Below, piece by piece: positions 12,545-12,633 of a stretch of 12,633 nucleotides of DNA. Source of the stretch: SVMC01 sp045601345 (lineage in GTDB: Bacteria > Bacillota > Clostridia > Oscillospirales > Oscillospiraceae). The notes under the pieces were generated by a model. That model was not told the DNA's origin. It ran no database searches and was given only the letters and a program-made list of their open reading frames with translations. The translations under genes were made by a program, and so were the position numbers. The stretch is taken from contig JAZRZL010000069.1 in assembly GCA_045601345.1 (NCBI GenBank), positions 1 through 12,633 on the forward strand. Reading direction: 5' to 3'. Numbering within the stretch: position 1 is the stretch's first letter; each line of letters begins with the position of its first letter.

Positions 12545-12633
12545 ATTTCATAAAGTAGGCTATATATTAAAAATCACAAAAAAGCGGACAACAACCAAGG
12601 AGGCGTAAAATCCTCCCTAAAGCAAGCCGTGTG

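Noticed and set aside
12387..12608. 73-codon plus-strand frame at the right end
   Set aside because: It reads straight through the 21-bp terminator-like hairpin and the direct repeat, with no ribosome binding site and no recognisable motif.

Overview
The window looks like chromosomal DNA of a spore-forming, Gram-positive member of the Firmicutes, most likely a Clostridia/Oscillospiraceae-type gut bacterium. The reasons are an rplM-rpsI pair behind a perfect SigA-type promoter, a bofA gene (pro-sigma-K processing inhibitor), a chromosomal Noc/ParB-type protein, strong GGAGG ribosome binding sites and Clostridia-type mobile-element remnants. Housekeeping genes are GC-rich. Three stretches are visibly more AT-rich (about 5940-7660, 11100-12400 and 150-500) and look acquired.

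Region 1 (1-3700) is a decayed mobile element carrying a type IV toxin-antitoxin operon. On the minus strand, a promoter with an overlapping inverted repeat drives abiEi (antitoxin/repressor), abiEii (nucleotidyltransferase toxin) and a small unknown third gene. Upstream lie pieces of a MobA/MobL-type mobilisation protein with two in-frame stop codons, and pieces of a RepA_N-type replication initiator broken by a frameshift and truncated at its N-terminus. Iteron-like repeats lie next to the repA piece. The element abuts the terminator of rpsI.

Region 2 (3700-5820) is core genome. It holds rpsI and rplM with a structured leader, then a divergent TtcA-like tRNA thiolation gene. The 3' end of that gene runs 132 bp antisense into bofA. 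bofA has a good candidate sigma-E promoter. A 10-bp tandem repeat lies between rplM and the ttcA-like gene.

Region 3 (5940-7660) is AT-rich and inserted between bofA and an aminopeptidase gene. It holds a protein with an R-N-x3-H HEPN-like motif and a membrane-anchored protein whose reading frame is broken at a six-base homopolymer. This is the best candidate here for an undescribed (possibly defence) module, but the evidence is thin.

Region 4 (7660-10980) is core genome: an M29 aminopeptidase (minus), a divergent ParB/Noc-family gene (plus), and a HisC/CobD-like PLP aminotransferase (minus) that overlaps the parB 3' end by 22 bp.

Region 5 (11100-12633) holds an AT-rich gene for an AAA ATPase of the DUF4143 family, with an inverted repeat over its promoter. 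It is followed by a non-coding stretch with a short direct repeat and a 21-bp stem hairpin. No tRNA, rRNA or CRISPR array was seen.
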